This document shows, in pieces, positions 1 through 8,591 of a stretch of 64,000 bases of DNA (the first letter of the stretch is position 1; every line of letters starts with the position of its first letter). Below the pieces are notes generated by a model. That model was not told the origin of the DNA. It saw only the letters and a list, made by a program, of their open reading frames with translations, and did no database searches. The position numbers were made by a program, and so were the translations under genes. The DNA is from Sphingomonas sp. 1F27F7B (lineage in GTDB: Bacteria > Pseudomonadota > Alphaproteobacteria > Sphingomonadales > Sphingomonadaceae): NCBI RefSeq assembly GCF_005503355.1, contig NZ_SCMK01000017.1, forward strand, positions 41,103-105,102, written 5' to 3'.

Positions 1-174
1 GAGCGTGTCGACCACCATCTTCTGCTCTGCGTCGGCGACGGCCTTGGCCGCGGCCGCGGCTTCCTGCGCCTGGGCGGTGTCGCGGAAGACCAGCACGGTC
101 TTGGCCATGGCCCCCAGTTCGTCGCCACGCTCGGTGCCCGGCACTTCGACGCGGTTGTTGCCGCCGGCGAGCGC
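1..174. repeat. Exact repeat of 1972-2145
   Basis: Bases 1-174 match 1972-2145 without a difference; the first mismatch is at base 175 (aligned with 2146). Both copies encode the HAMP-proximal linker of tandem chemotaxis receptors. A perfect match starting exactly at the window edge is what a contig broken at a repeat looks like, although gene conversion between paralogues would give the same picture. Confidence 0.9.
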
Positions 175-846
175 ACGCATCGTATCCTGCAGGCGCGCGA
201 GGGGCAGGGTAATGCCTGAGCGCGAGACGAAATAGCTGAAGCCCATCGCGATCAGGATCGAGACCAGGCTGACGATCAGCATCGTGTAGATGGTGTTGCT
301 GCTGATCGTGCCGAGCTCGCTCGACCGGGCCTTGCCGTTGGCGACCAGATCGTCGTTGAACTTCATCATCTGCGCCGAAAGGTCGATGATCAGCGGATCC
401 ACCTTGGCGAGCAATGCCCTGGCGCCGTCATTGTCGTTGCGCTGGCCGAGCACCACCGCCTGTGCCGCAAGCTCGTGGACCTTGGCGATCTGGCTGCGGT
501 ACGCGTCGAGCTGCGGCTTCAGCGAAGGCTGAAGTTGCTCGGCATTGTCGAGCAGCTTGTTGGCCGTCTCGAAATTGCTCTGCTCCGCCTTGCCGGCATC
601 CTGCGCCATCTTCGAGGCGCCGTCATAGGAAAGCGCGCGATAGCCGGCATAGGCGATGTCCGATGCGCGGCGATTGGCGCGCGCCAGCTCGGTCGCCACC
701 GGCATGTGGTTCACGACGAGATCGGAATAATTCCGGTCGATGCGCCGGAGTTCGCTCGATCCGAATAGCGCGACGCCTATCCCGACGGTGGCTACGATGG
801 CGACGAGCGCCAGAATCTTGGTTGGAATCTTCAACTTCGCGAGCAT
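1..846 (-). CDS. Methyl-accepting chemotaxis protein, N-terminal part (cut by window start)
   Basis: The gene begins with ATG at 846 behind an aggag ribosome-binding site and runs off the window at base 1, giving 282 residues of the N-terminal half. It shows an N-terminal membrane helix, a periplasmic four-helix-type sensor of about 160 residues, a second membrane helix near residue 190 and the start of a HAMP linker; the signalling domain is missing. It closely resembles the complete receptor at 922-2820, differing mostly in the sensor part, so the two are recent tandem copies. Such receptors sit in the inner membrane and control the CheA kinase. The ligand cannot be read from sequence. Bases 1-174 are identical to 1972-2145, so the fragment may be a real neighbour or a contig end at a repeat. 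Confidence 0.85.
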   Translation of the reverse strand, partial: MLAKLKIPTKILALVAIVATVGIGVALFGSSELRRIDRNYSDLVVNHMPVATELARANRRASDIAYAGYRALSYDGASKMAQDAGKAEQSNFETANKLLDNAEQLQPSLKPQLDAYRSQIAKVHELAAQAVVLGQRNDNDGARALLAKVDPLIIDLSAQMMKFNDDLVANGKARSSELGTISSNTIYTMLIVSLVSILIAMGFSYFVSRSGITLPLARLQDTMRALAGGNNRVEVPGTERGDELGAMAKTVLVFRDTAQAQEAAAAAKAVADAEQKMVVDTL

Positions 847-867
847 TTCGTGCTTCTCCTGGAGGGG

Positions 868-890
868 GCGGGCTCTCACCGAGAGCCCGC
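868..890 (-). other. Hairpin between tandem chemotaxis receptor genes
   Basis: GCGGGCTCT and AGAGCCCGC form a perfect 9-bp stem around a 5-base loop, about 30 bases past the stop of the upstream receptor and 22 bases before the next start. No T-run follows, so a classical intrinsic terminator is doubtful. A homologous hairpin (stem halves GCAGGATCT and AGAGCCTGC, one mismatch) occurs at 2842-2864 ahead of the other receptor, so it belongs to the duplicated unit. Confidence 0.6.
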
Positions 891-921
891 TTCGACTAGA
901 ACGCAATTGCGCGTAGCGGCA

Positions 922-2820
922 TCAGAACGACGTCCAGTCGTCGTCGCCATTCGGCGGGGACTGGGTGAGCGGCAGAGCCTTCACCGGGGAAACATAGGCC
1001 TTGGTCTTGCGGGCAACCGGCTTGGCCGGACGCGAAGGCATCTGGGCCGAGATGGGGGCAGGGCGGGCCGCCGGGCGCACCGGGGCGGTGCCGCCGACAG
1101 TGAAGCGGCCGGCCTGCTCCGACAGCGCGCTGACTTCGATGTTCAGGTTGCGCGCGGCGGCGGAGGTTTCCTCGACCATAGCGGCATTCTGCTGGGTCGC
1201 CTGGTCCATCGATCCGATCGCGGTGCTGATCTGGGTGATGGCGGTCGACTGGGCGGCATTGTCGGTCGCCATCTCGGCGAGCAGCGTGTGGACTTCGCCC
1301 ACGTCGCTCGAGATGTTGGCGAGCGCGCCGTCGACCTTCTCGACCATCTCCACCGCCGCGACGATGTCGGTCTGGGTGGCAGTCAGCTGGTCGCGGGCGC
1401 GGCCGGCCTCTTCCTCGGCGCGCATCGCCAGCGCGCTGACCAGATCGGCGACCACGGCGAACCCGCGCCCCGCCTCGCCGGCACGCCCGGCTTCCACCGC
1501 GGCGTTCATCGCCAGCACCCGCGTCTGGAAGGCGATCTTGTCCAGCCCCTCGATCACGCTGTCGATGCCCTTGGCGCTCTCCGACACCCGCGTCATCGCC
1601 TGCACCGCTTCGTCGGCGATTGCGCGGCCGCCCGACACGGTCGAGATCGCGCCGTCGGCCCGTTCCACCGTGCGGCCGGCCGAGGCAGCCATCGTCTTCA
1701 GCCGCTCGTCCATCTGGGTGACCGCAGCGGAGGTCTCTTCCAGGCTGGCGGCATTGGCTTCGGTGCGGCGGGCCAGGTCTTCCGAGGCCTGGGCGATCTC
1801 GCTCGAGCCGGTGTGGATCGTCGAAGTCGATTCCATCACCGAGCCGATCAGCGTGCGCAGGCTGGTCAGCGCCGCGTTGAAGTTGGTCTTCAACTCGGCA
1901 TAGTCGGCCGGGAATTCGCGGGCGATCTCGGCGGTCAGGTCGCCCTTGGCGACTTCCCCGAGATTCTGGCCGAGCGTGTCGACCACCATCTTCTGCTCTG
2001 CGTCGGCGACGGCCTTGGCCGCGGCCGCGGCTTCCTGCGCCTGGGCGGTGTCGCGGAAGACCAGCACGGTCTTGGCCATGGCCCCCAGTTCGTCGCCACG
2101 CTCGGTGCCCGGCACTTCGACGCGGTTGTTGCCGCCGGCGAGCGCTTGCATCGCAGCCTGTAGTCGGGCGAGGGGCAGCGTGATGCCCGAACGCGAGACG
2201 AAATAGCTGAAGCCCATTGCGACCAGGATCGAGACCAGGCTGACGATCAGCATGGTGTAGACGGTGCCATAGCTGTTATCGGTCAGCTCGGCCGATCGTG
2301 TCTTGCCGCTGGCGACCTGATCGTCGTTGAACTGCGTCATCTGCGCCGAAAGGTCCATGATCAGCGGATCCACCTTGGCGAGCGATGCCTTGGCGTCGTC
2401 ATTTTCGTTGCGTTGGCCGAACACGACTGCCTGTGCCGTAAGCTCGTGGACCTTGGCGATCTGGCTGCGGAACCTGTCGAGTTGCGGCTTCAGCGAAGGC
2501 TGGAGCCGTTCGGCATTGTCGAGCAGCTTGTTGGTCGCCTCGAAATTGCTCTGCTCTACCTTGCCGGCTTCCTGTGCCATCTTCGAGGCGCCGTCATAGG
2601 CAAGTGCGCGATAGCCGGCATAGGCCATGTCCAATGTGCGGCGATTGGCGCGCGCCAGCTCGGTCGCCACGGGCATGTGGTTCTCGACCAGTTCGGAATA
2701 GCTCCGGTCGATGCGCAGGAGCGCGTTCGATCCGAATAGTGCGACGCCTATTCCCACGGTGGCGACCATGGCGACCAGTGCCAGGATTTTGATTGGAATC
2801 TTCAACTTACCAAGCATCAC
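922..2820 (-). CDS. Methyl-accepting chemotaxis protein (complete)
   Basis: A 632-residue inner-membrane chemoreceptor. Membrane helices lie near residues 8-30 and 185-210, enclosing a periplasmic helical sensor domain. A HAMP linker follows, then a second HAMP-like stretch, then the cytoplasmic signalling domain (about residues 330-560) with the hairpin-tip segment EAGRAGEAGRGFAVVADLV. The protein ends in DDDWTSF, which resembles the C-terminal xWxxF pentapeptide that tethers CheR and CheB, so it can probably recruit the adaptation enzymes itself. ATG at 2820 is preceded by a purine-rich site. It lies in tandem with a similar gene on either side, one cut by the window edge (1-846) and one decayed (2898-2987). 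The ligand is unknown. Confidence 0.93.
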   Translation of the reverse strand: MMLGKLKIPIKILALVAMVATVGIGVALFGSNALLRIDRSYSELVENHMPVATELARANRRTLDMAYAGYRALAYDGASKMAQEAGKVEQSNFEATNKLLDNAERLQPSLKPQLDRFRSQIAKVHELTAQAVVFGQRNENDDAKASLAKVDPLIMDLSAQMTQFNDDQVASGKTRSAELTDNSYGTVYTMLIVSLVSILVAMGFSYFVSRSGITLPLARLQAAMQALAGGNNRVEVPGTERGDELGAMAKTVLVFRDTAQAQEAAAAAKAVADAEQKMVVDTLGQNLGEVAKGDLTAEIAREFPADYAELKTNFNAALTSLRTLIGSVMESTSTIHTGSSEIAQASEDLARRTEANAASLEETSAAVTQMDERLKTMAASAGRTVERADGAISTVSGGRAIADEAVQAMTRVSESAKGIDSVIEGLDKIAFQTRVLAMNAAVEAGRAGEAGRGFAVVADLVSALAMRAEEEAGRARDQLTATQTDIVAAVEMVEKVDGALANISSDVGEVHTLLAEMATDNAAQSTAITQISTAIGSMDQATQQNAAMVEETSAAARNLNIEVSALSEQAGRFTVGGTAPVRPAARPAPISAQMPSRPAKPVARKTKAYVSPVKALPLTQSPPNGDDDWTSF

Positions 2821-2897
2821 CTGTTTCTCCTGCAGAAGGGGGCAGGATCTCGACGAGAGCCTGCTTCGACTAAAACCTGATTGCGCGCGGCAGCATC

Positions 2898-2987
2898 AGA
2901 ACGACATCCAGTCGTCGCCGCCATTCGGCGGGGACTGGGTGAGCGGCAGAGCCTTCACCGGCGAGACATAGGCCGCAGCCTTGCGGG
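2898..2987 (-). pseudogene. Remnant C-terminal tail of a third tandem chemoreceptor
   Basis: Reading leftward, this stretch encodes KAAAYVSPVKALPLTQSP and ends PPNGGDDWMSF before a stop, matching the tail of the receptor at 922-2820 at nearly every position, including its CheR-type terminal pentapeptide. Homology stops near 2990, and what lies upstream is unrelated, with no signalling domain. The downstream spacer (2820-2897) also matches the spacer at 846-921. The simplest account is a third tandem copy whose body was deleted. Bases 2991-3267 hold nothing else that I can name. Confidence 0.75.
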
Positions 2988-3267
2988 CAGGCCGAGGACC
3001 AGGGTCCCGAAAAGAGCGAAGGCCACCAGCATCTTCCTTGCCAGGGGTCAGTTGTTAATCATGCCGAGCATCCTTGATCTTCCGTTGTCTTCCGGCGTCT
3101 TCATTGTAGGCGCCGTGATTGAGGGTGGGGGGCTGCGGGTAGGAAAGCAGATCCATTATAGGACTAACTCCTTGACTCCCTCCCGGGCTGCGTAGTTTCC
3201 ACAGTCGCTCGATCCGAATTTACGAATCATCCTATAATTGCTCGGGTAACCATTTCCGGAGTGTTCC

Positions 3268-4605
3268 GTGGCCCCTGTCGTTCGCCTTCCCGTCGCCTGT
3301 GCGGCGATCCTGCCCTTCGTCGCCGTCCCGGCATTCGCGCAGGAGAAGGTGAAGCTGAGCCTGAACGGCAGCCTGCGCGCCCGGGCCGAGACGATCCGCG
3401 GGCAGTTCCGCCCGAATACGCCGGAAAGCGACAGCTTCCTCTCGTTTCGTTCCATGGTCGCCGCGAAGGCGGAGATCGGCAATTTCACGCTGGGCGGCGA
3501 ACTGGTCGATGCGCGCGGCTATGGAGAGAGCGACCGCAGCTCGGTGCGCACCAACGAAATCAACGACCTCGAGCCCGTGCAGGCCTATCTCGCCTGGCGG
3601 CCCGTCAAGGGCGCGCAGCTGAGCGCAGGCAAGTTCGCGATGGATATCGGTGCGAGCCGCCTCGTGGGTCGTACCGATTTCCCCAACGGCGTCCCCACCT
3701 ATCTGGGCGCCAAGCTCGAAATGCAGGACGCGCGGGGTAACCAGCTCTTCCTGTTCTGGACGCGCCCGTTCACGGCCTTGCCCGATACGCCCGCGGACAT
3801 CTACGACAACAAGGTCCAGCTCGACCGCGCGACCGAGAATATCGAGTTCTTCGGCGGCAACGCCGCGTTCGCCGGGCTGCTCGGCAAGGCCGTGGTCGAG
3901 ACCTATGCCTTCCGCCTGATCGAGCATGATCGCGCCACGCACCCGACACGCAACCGCCGCCTGGTGACCTTCGGCCTGCGCCTGCGCCTGGCGCCCCGGA
4001 AGCTCGCGCTGGACTATGAAGTGGAGGGCGCGCTGCAGCGCGGCCTGGCCCGCGCCACCGCGGCGGTGACGGACGTGCGCGATCTCGATGTCCGGGCGGG
4101 TTTCGTCCATGCCGAGGCGGGCTGGACCTTTGGCGGCAAGTGGGCGCCGCGCGTTGCCGCGTTGTTCGACTATGCCAGCGGCGAGACGGCCAATCCCGGC
4201 ACCTATACCCGCTTCGACACGCTCTATGGCGCCCGTCGCGCCGATTTCGGGCCGCTCTCGCTCTACGGGGCGCTGGGCCGGGCGAACATTGTGTCACCGG
4301 CCATCCGCGTGGAGGCGAGGCCCTCCAGGCGGCTCGACCTGATGGCATCGGTGCGCGGCGCCTGGCTGGCTTCCGCGATCGACAGCTTCGCTTCCACCGG
4401 GGTGATCGATCGGACCGGTGGCGCGGGCAGCTTTGGCGGCACGCAGTTCGAGTTGCGCGGCCGCCGCTGGCTGGTGCCCCAGATTCTGCGCCTGGAACTG
4501 GGCGCGGCCTGGCTCGCCAAGGGGCGTTTCCTGCACGATGCACCCAATGCGCCGCGCACCGGCGACACCCGGTTCGGGCATGCCGATCTCACCTTCTCGT
4601 TCTGA
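3268..4605 (+). CDS. Alginate-export-type outer-membrane beta-barrel porin
   Basis: A 445-residue protein starting at GTG with cggag seven bases upstream. The first 25 residues form a signal peptide ending AFAQ. The rest consists of alternating amphipathic strands typical of an outer-membrane barrel, and the last residue is Phe within HADLTFSF, the usual barrel-assembly signal. The segment from about residue 30 to 400 resembles the alginate_export (AlgE-like) family, whose sphingomonad members are generic porins of unknown cargo rather than proven alginate channels. It stands alone, with chemoreceptors behind and a small unknown gene ahead on the same strand. The family assignment is from recognition; substrate is not inferable. 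Confidence 0.75.
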   Translation: MAPVVRLPVACAAILPFVAVPAFAQEKVKLSLNGSLRARAETIRGQFRPNTPESDSFLSFRSMVAAKAEIGNFTLGGELVDARGYGESDRSSVRTNEINDLEPVQAYLAWRPVKGAQLSAGKFAMDIGASRLVGRTDFPNGVPTYLGAKLEMQDARGNQLFLFWTRPFTALPDTPADIYDNKVQLDRATENIEFFGGNAAFAGLLGKAVVETYAFRLIEHDRATHPTRNRRLVTFGLRLRLAPRKLALDYEVEGALQRGLARATAAVTDVRDLDVRAGFVHAEAGWTFGGKWAPRVAALFDYASGETANPGTYTRFDTLYGARRADFGPLSLYGALGRANIVSPAIRVEARPSRRLDLMASVRGAWLASAIDSFASTGVIDRTGGAGSFGGTQFELRGRRWLVPQILRLELGAAWLAKGRFLHDAPNAPRTGDTRFGHADLTFSF

Positions 4606-4723
4606 TCCGCCTTTGCGGTCCGACACTTAGGTAGAAGCCACGGATAGTGGTATCTGCATGGTCCCGCATAGATCCGATCGCCCGCGGGCGGGAAGTCCGG
4701 GTCGCAAGTTTCAGGAGGGCCAA

Positions 4724-5074
4724 GTGAGCCCGAGATTCCCACTACTGGTGCTCGTTGCGCGTGAGGCGGGCCTCCGCAGCACGTTGATCGCGCGCCTGTC
4801 GATGGCCGGAGCGGATCTTGTCACGATCGACAATCTCGATGATCCGCGCGTGGAGCGCTGGCTGGCCAAGAGCCCGGTCCTGATCATCGATGAGGCCGCG
4901 CTCGCCACGCGCCCGGGCGGCGAGGCCGCGCTGCGCGCGGATCCCCGCTGGTGCGCCATTGCCGTGGTCGGCGGTGCGGCAACGGATGCCGCGCATCCGC
5001 CACGCATCCCGCGCGACGATCCCGCCAGCGCGATCGAAGCGATGCTGCCCGATTGGGGCTATCCGGAGCGCTGA
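4724..5074 (+). CDS. Small hypothetical protein, receiver-like
   Basis: A 116-residue protein with no recognised family. GTG at 4724 is preferred over an upstream in-frame start at 4658 because a strong aggagg site sits six bases before it. It begins with a hydrophobic strand (FPLLVLVARE), continues with helix-strand alternation including SPVLIIDEAA and CAIAVVGGA, and ends with an acidic-aromatic tail. The pattern suggests a degenerate response-regulator-like or Rossmann-type fold, but the conserved Asp/Lys set of a receiver is not clear. No signal peptide is present, so it is probably cytoplasmic. It converges on the FixJ-like regulator that ends at 5088, which may hint at a signalling link, though that is inference. 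Confidence 0.6.
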   Translation: MSPRFPLLVLVAREAGLRSTLIARLSMAGADLVTIDNLDDPRVERWLAKSPVLIIDEAALATRPGGEAALRADPRWCAIAVVGGAATDAAHPPRIPRDDPASAIEAMLPDWGYPER

Positions 5075-5087
5075 ATTCCGGAACCGC

Positions 5088-5702
5088 TCAGTTCTTGGGG
5101 AACATCCCCGCGGCGAAGGCGATGCGCAGCGCTTCGGAAAGGCTGCGCACTTCCAGCTTCTCCATCAGGTTGGCGCGGTAGATCTCGACGGTGCGCGGGC
5201 TGATGTCGAGCTCATAGGCGATGATCTTGTTCGATCGCCCTTCGATCAGGCCCTTGAGCACGTCTCTCTCTCGCGGCGAGAGCTTGCCGATCTTCGATTC
5301 CGCGGCATTGACTCGCGTCGCCGCCTCGTTGCCTTCCTCGAGCCGCGAGAAAGCGAGGTCGATCGCCGTCATCAGGAATTCGGCTTCATAGGGTTTTTCG
5401 ATGAAATCGAGCGCGCCGGCCTTCATCGCCTGTACCGCCAGGCCGACATTGCCCTGGCCGGTCAGGATGATCGCCACGAAGCGCGGATCGCTCGTGACTG
5501 CGTTGAGCACGTCGAGCCCGGTCGAGCCCGGCATATGGAAATCGAGCAGCAGAACGCCCGGATCGAGATCCGGCAGCGATTCCAGAAAAATGTCGCCCGA
5601 ACGAAATGCCCGGATCACGAGATCGGAGCGAAGCGAAAGGAGACTGTGCAAAGAGGCCCGGACGGCATCGTCGTCGTCCACGATATAGACCGTTTTTGTC
5701 AT
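5088..5702 (-). CDS. FixJ-family response regulator (LuxR-type HTH)
   Basis: A 204-residue two-domain regulator. Residues 1-120 are a receiver with the acidic cluster DDDD at 9-12, the phospho-acceptor Asp54 in LLLDFHMPG, the conserved Thr in ILTGQG and Lys in EKPY. Residues 135-200 are a LuxR/FixJ DNA-binding domain (LSPRERDVLKGLIEG, then SPRTVEIYRANLMEKL). Its ATG directly follows the TAG stop of the histidine kinase gene, so the two are translated from one message and form a kinase-regulator pair. FixJ relatives control oxygen or redox-linked genes, but this kinase shows no haem-PAS signature that I can identify, so the signal is unknown. Confidence 0.92.
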   Translation of the reverse strand: MTKTVYIVDDDDAVRASLHSLLSLRSDLVIRAFRSGDIFLESLPDLDPGVLLLDFHMPGSTGLDVLNAVTSDPRFVAIILTGQGNVGLAVQAMKAGALDFIEKPYEAEFLMTAIDLAFSRLEEGNEAATRVNAAESKIGKLSPRERDVLKGLIEGRSNKIIAYELDISPRTVEIYRANLMEKLEVRSLSEALRIAFAAGMFPKN

Positions 5703-8429
5703 CTACTCTCCACCCTGTTCCGTAGTGGGTAGCGTGAAGCGGAAGACCGCGCCACCCTCTGGCCGGTTCTCTGCGCTGAGGACCCCACCATGCGCCTCAA
5801 TGATACGCTTGCTGATGGAAAGTCCAATACCCATTCCTGCGCCTTCTTTCTTCGTTGTCGTAAAACGGGAAAAGAGTTGGTCGAGCATTGGTTCCGGTAT
5901 GCCTGGCCCACTATCGGCGATCTCTATTGCAATCATATCTTTACTGGACTTGCGCGATCTGACGGTAATCCGGCGATCGTTTGCGCCCTGTTGACGAAGA
6001 ACATCTATGGAATTGCGAAGAAGATTAACTACAACTTGCTGAACCTGCACGCGATCCGCGAAGACGCAGGGTATTTCGGGGTCCAGATCATAGGTCAGCC
6101 GGATATTGAACTGGCTGGTTCCGATGAGCACCAGATCGGCCGCGTCACGAATTGTCGGGCCCAGCGGCGTCGCGCGCAGATCCACTTCGCCGCGCATGGT
6201 AAAGCTGCGCAGACGGCGAATGATCTCTCCGGCGCGCAGCGTCTGTTCATTGGCCATGCGCAGCAATTCGCCGACCCGTTCGAGCTCTTCGCCCTTGTCG
6301 AGCAGCATCCGCGCCGCGGCGAGGAAATTCGATGTCGCGGCGAGCGGCTGGTTGAGTTCATGCGCCATGTCCGCCGCAAGCTCGCTCATCGCCGATTGGC
6401 GGCCGACATGGGCGAGCTCGGCGTTGAGTTCACTCAGCCGCTCCTCGGCGGCGAACTGCTCGCTCAGGCTGCGGGCGAAGAGCGTGTAGAGCAGGTGTCC
6501 GTCGATCTGGGCGACGCCGCCGCGCACCTCCATTGGAAAGCGTTCGCCACTGCGGGTCAGGCCGGCGGCGGCGATGGTCTGCCCCGGCTCCAGCGGCTTG
6601 CCCGCCTTGAGGAAGGCGCTCAGCCGCGTTTCGGATTCCGCTTCCTCGTCACGCGGATAGGGCGTGAGCATCGCGAAATTGTGGCCCAGCACCTCATGGG
6701 CGCGATAATCCCACAGCGTTTCCGCGGCGGTGCTGAACACGCGGATCGTGCCTTCCTCGTCGACCGCCAGCATGGCCTCCGGCACGGTCTCGATGATCGA
6801 GCGCAGCTGCGCCTCGCGGCGGCGCAGCGCGGCTTCGCGCTCCTCGCGCTCGGTGATGTCGAGCATGGCGCCGATGGTGCGGACCAGATTGCCCGCGGTA
6901 TCATAGAAGGCGCGCGAGGATCCCTCGACGGCGCGTACCGAGCCGTTGCTCTTCTTGAAGCGGTAGCGGAAGCCGAAGCGCGGCGCGCGATCGGCGACGG
7001 CGGCCTCGATCGTCTCGATCACGCGCTCGGCGTCGTCGGGCTCGATCTGGTCGCGCCAGCTGTCGAAGCTGGTGACCGTGCCCGGCACCAGCCCCAGTCG
7101 CTCCTCCGCGCCGGGCGCCCAGGCGAACCGGCCCGTGGCGACTTCCCATTCGAACACGCCCACTTCATGCGTCGCAGTGGCGATGGCGAGCCGCTCCTCG
7201 CTCTCGCGGAGCTCGGCCACGGCGCGGGCCCGGTCGGAGATGTCGGTCATCTTGTGGATGATCACCGGATCGCGGCCGGCGATCTCGACACGGTGGACAC
7301 GCTCGAGGATGGCGATCTCGCATCCGTCCCGCGTCGTCTCCACCAGTTCCTGGGTCTCGTCCTGCGGGCGGCGGGGCAGGGTGGTCTCGGCGCTCTCGCA
7401 GCGCGAGCGAAGCAGGAGATATTTGTTCTGCCCGCGCGCTTCCTCCTCGCTCCAGCCGAACAGCCTGGCCGCGCCTTCGGACCAATGGACGATCCGCCCG
7501 TCGGGCGAGGTAAGCGCCATGGTGGTGACGTCGATGGCTTCGCTCAGCTCCACCTGCACCGATTGCTCGCGAGCGACGCGCGTGACCGCCCAATAGGCGA
7601 TCGTGCCGACGATCAGGACGTTGCCGAGCATCGCCAGCAGCTGGCCGGGGGCGGCGGTGATCACCATGTGCCGCGCGAGCACGAGCTCGAGCACTGCGGG
7701 CAGCACCGGCAGGATCAGCGCGGCCGGCAGCAGGACCTGCAGCATGCGGCGATTGTCGGGGTCGCGCGCCAGGTCGCGCATCCAGCCGAAGCCGCTGTTC
7801 CAGGCGATCGCGGCCAGCGCCAGCGAGATCGAGACGATGGCGGCGGGCAGCGAGGTGGTGAGCAGCGGCAGGGCCGGGCCGGCGCCGGCGCGCGAGAACA
7901 GGATGATGATCGCCGCTGCGGCCGCAAGCCCAAGCGCGATCATTGCGACCAGGCTGCGCATCTCCTTCGCCACAAGGTCGTGCACGCATTGCCCCAGCCC
8001 GGCCAGGCCGAGCACGAGGAAAACCGCGGCCGGATTGATCCCGACCCGGCCCGGCTCGGTAAAGCTGAACTCGCCGAGCTGGCTCGGGAAGAGCAGCTGG
8101 TCGACGCCGAGATCGATCTCGGTCCAGCGCTCGAACAGCGCGACCAGGGCAATCACCAGCGGCACGGCGAGGCAGTTCATCGCCAGCCGCCGTCGGCCCA
8201 GGAAGGAAGCCAGGAAACCCAGCGAGAGGCCGATATAGCCGACGGCGGTCCAGGGCCAGATCGGGAAATCGTTCAGGCCGAACCCGCGCAGGGCCGGAAA
8301 GTGGAGGAACCAGCCCGCGAAGGCTGCCAGGCTGCAGGCCAGCCCGAAAAAGGCGAGCGCGAGTGCGACTCGTCGATTCACGGGTGCCGCCACCCATGAT
8401 GGCTCGGCGGGGTCAATTGCGAAGCGCAA
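5703..8429 (-). CDS. Membrane-bound PAS sensor histidine kinase (FixL-like)
   Basis: A 908-residue hybrid of an integral-membrane sensor and a FixL-type kinase. About eight hydrophobic segments fill residues 20-290 (MASE-like region). Three PAS domains follow (roughly 300-415, 415-540 and 540-660). The dimerisation domain carries the phospho-acceptor His690 in ADMAHELNQPLAAT, the motif of the FixL/NtrB class, and the ATPase domain has NLLRNSID, DSGPGIP and GMGIGLSISK motifs. The start is TTG at 8429 with an aagg site upstream; a shorter start is possible. It abuts the FixJ-like gene without a gap. Autophosphorylation followed by transfer to that partner is the expected reaction; the stimulus is not evident. 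Confidence 0.9.
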   Translation of the reverse strand: MRFAIDPAEPSWVAAPVNRRVALALAFFGLACSLAAFAGWFLHFPALRGFGLNDFPIWPWTAVGYIGLSLGFLASFLGRRRLAMNCLAVPLVIALVALFERWTEIDLGVDQLLFPSQLGEFSFTEPGRVGINPAAVFLVLGLAGLGQCVHDLVAKEMRSLVAMIALGLAAAAAIIILFSRAGAGPALPLLTTSLPAAIVSISLALAAIAWNSGFGWMRDLARDPDNRRMLQVLLPAALILPVLPAVLELVLARHMVITAAPGQLLAMLGNVLIVGTIAYWAVTRVAREQSVQVELSEAIDVTTMALTSPDGRIVHWSEGAARLFGWSEEEARGQNKYLLLRSRCESAETTLPRRPQDETQELVETTRDGCEIAILERVHRVEIAGRDPVIIHKMTDISDRARAVAELRESEERLAIATATHEVGVFEWEVATGRFAWAPGAEERLGLVPGTVTSFDSWRDQIEPDDAERVIETIEAAVADRAPRFGFRYRFKKSNGSVRAVEGSSRAFYDTAGNLVRTIGAMLDITEREEREAALRRREAQLRSIIETVPEAMLAVDEEGTIRVFSTAAETLWDYRAHEVLGHNFAMLTPYPRDEEAESETRLSAFLKAGKPLEPGQTIAAAGLTRSGERFPMEVRGGVAQIDGHLLYTLFARSLSEQFAAEERLSELNAELAHVGRQSAMSELAADMAHELNQPLAATSNFLAAARMLLDKGEELERVGELLRMANEQTLRAGEIIRRLRSFTMRGEVDLRATPLGPTIRDAADLVLIGTSQFNIRLTYDLDPEIPCVFADRVQVQQVVVNLLRNSIDVLRQQGANDRRITVRSRKSSKDMIAIEIADSGPGIPEPMLDQLFSRFTTTKKEGAGMGIGLSISKRIIEAHGGVLSAENRPEGGAVFRFTLPTTEQGGE

Positions 8430-8591
8430 CGATGCACCTTCCCCTTCCGGGAACTGTCAATAACACCAATCAAGCCCAAGAGAAAATGGGGATAGTCCAG
8501 AGTGGTTCAGTTTCTTTGCGAGCAAGGACGGCTTGCCAACTGGACAGCACCTGCGCGATCACTCGATCATTACGCAAGGGGGAGGATTCGC

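Noticed and set aside
2991..3267. Small open frames in the gap after the chemoreceptor remnant
   Set aside because: No ribosome site, codon bias or recognisable product; one frame merely runs into the remnant.
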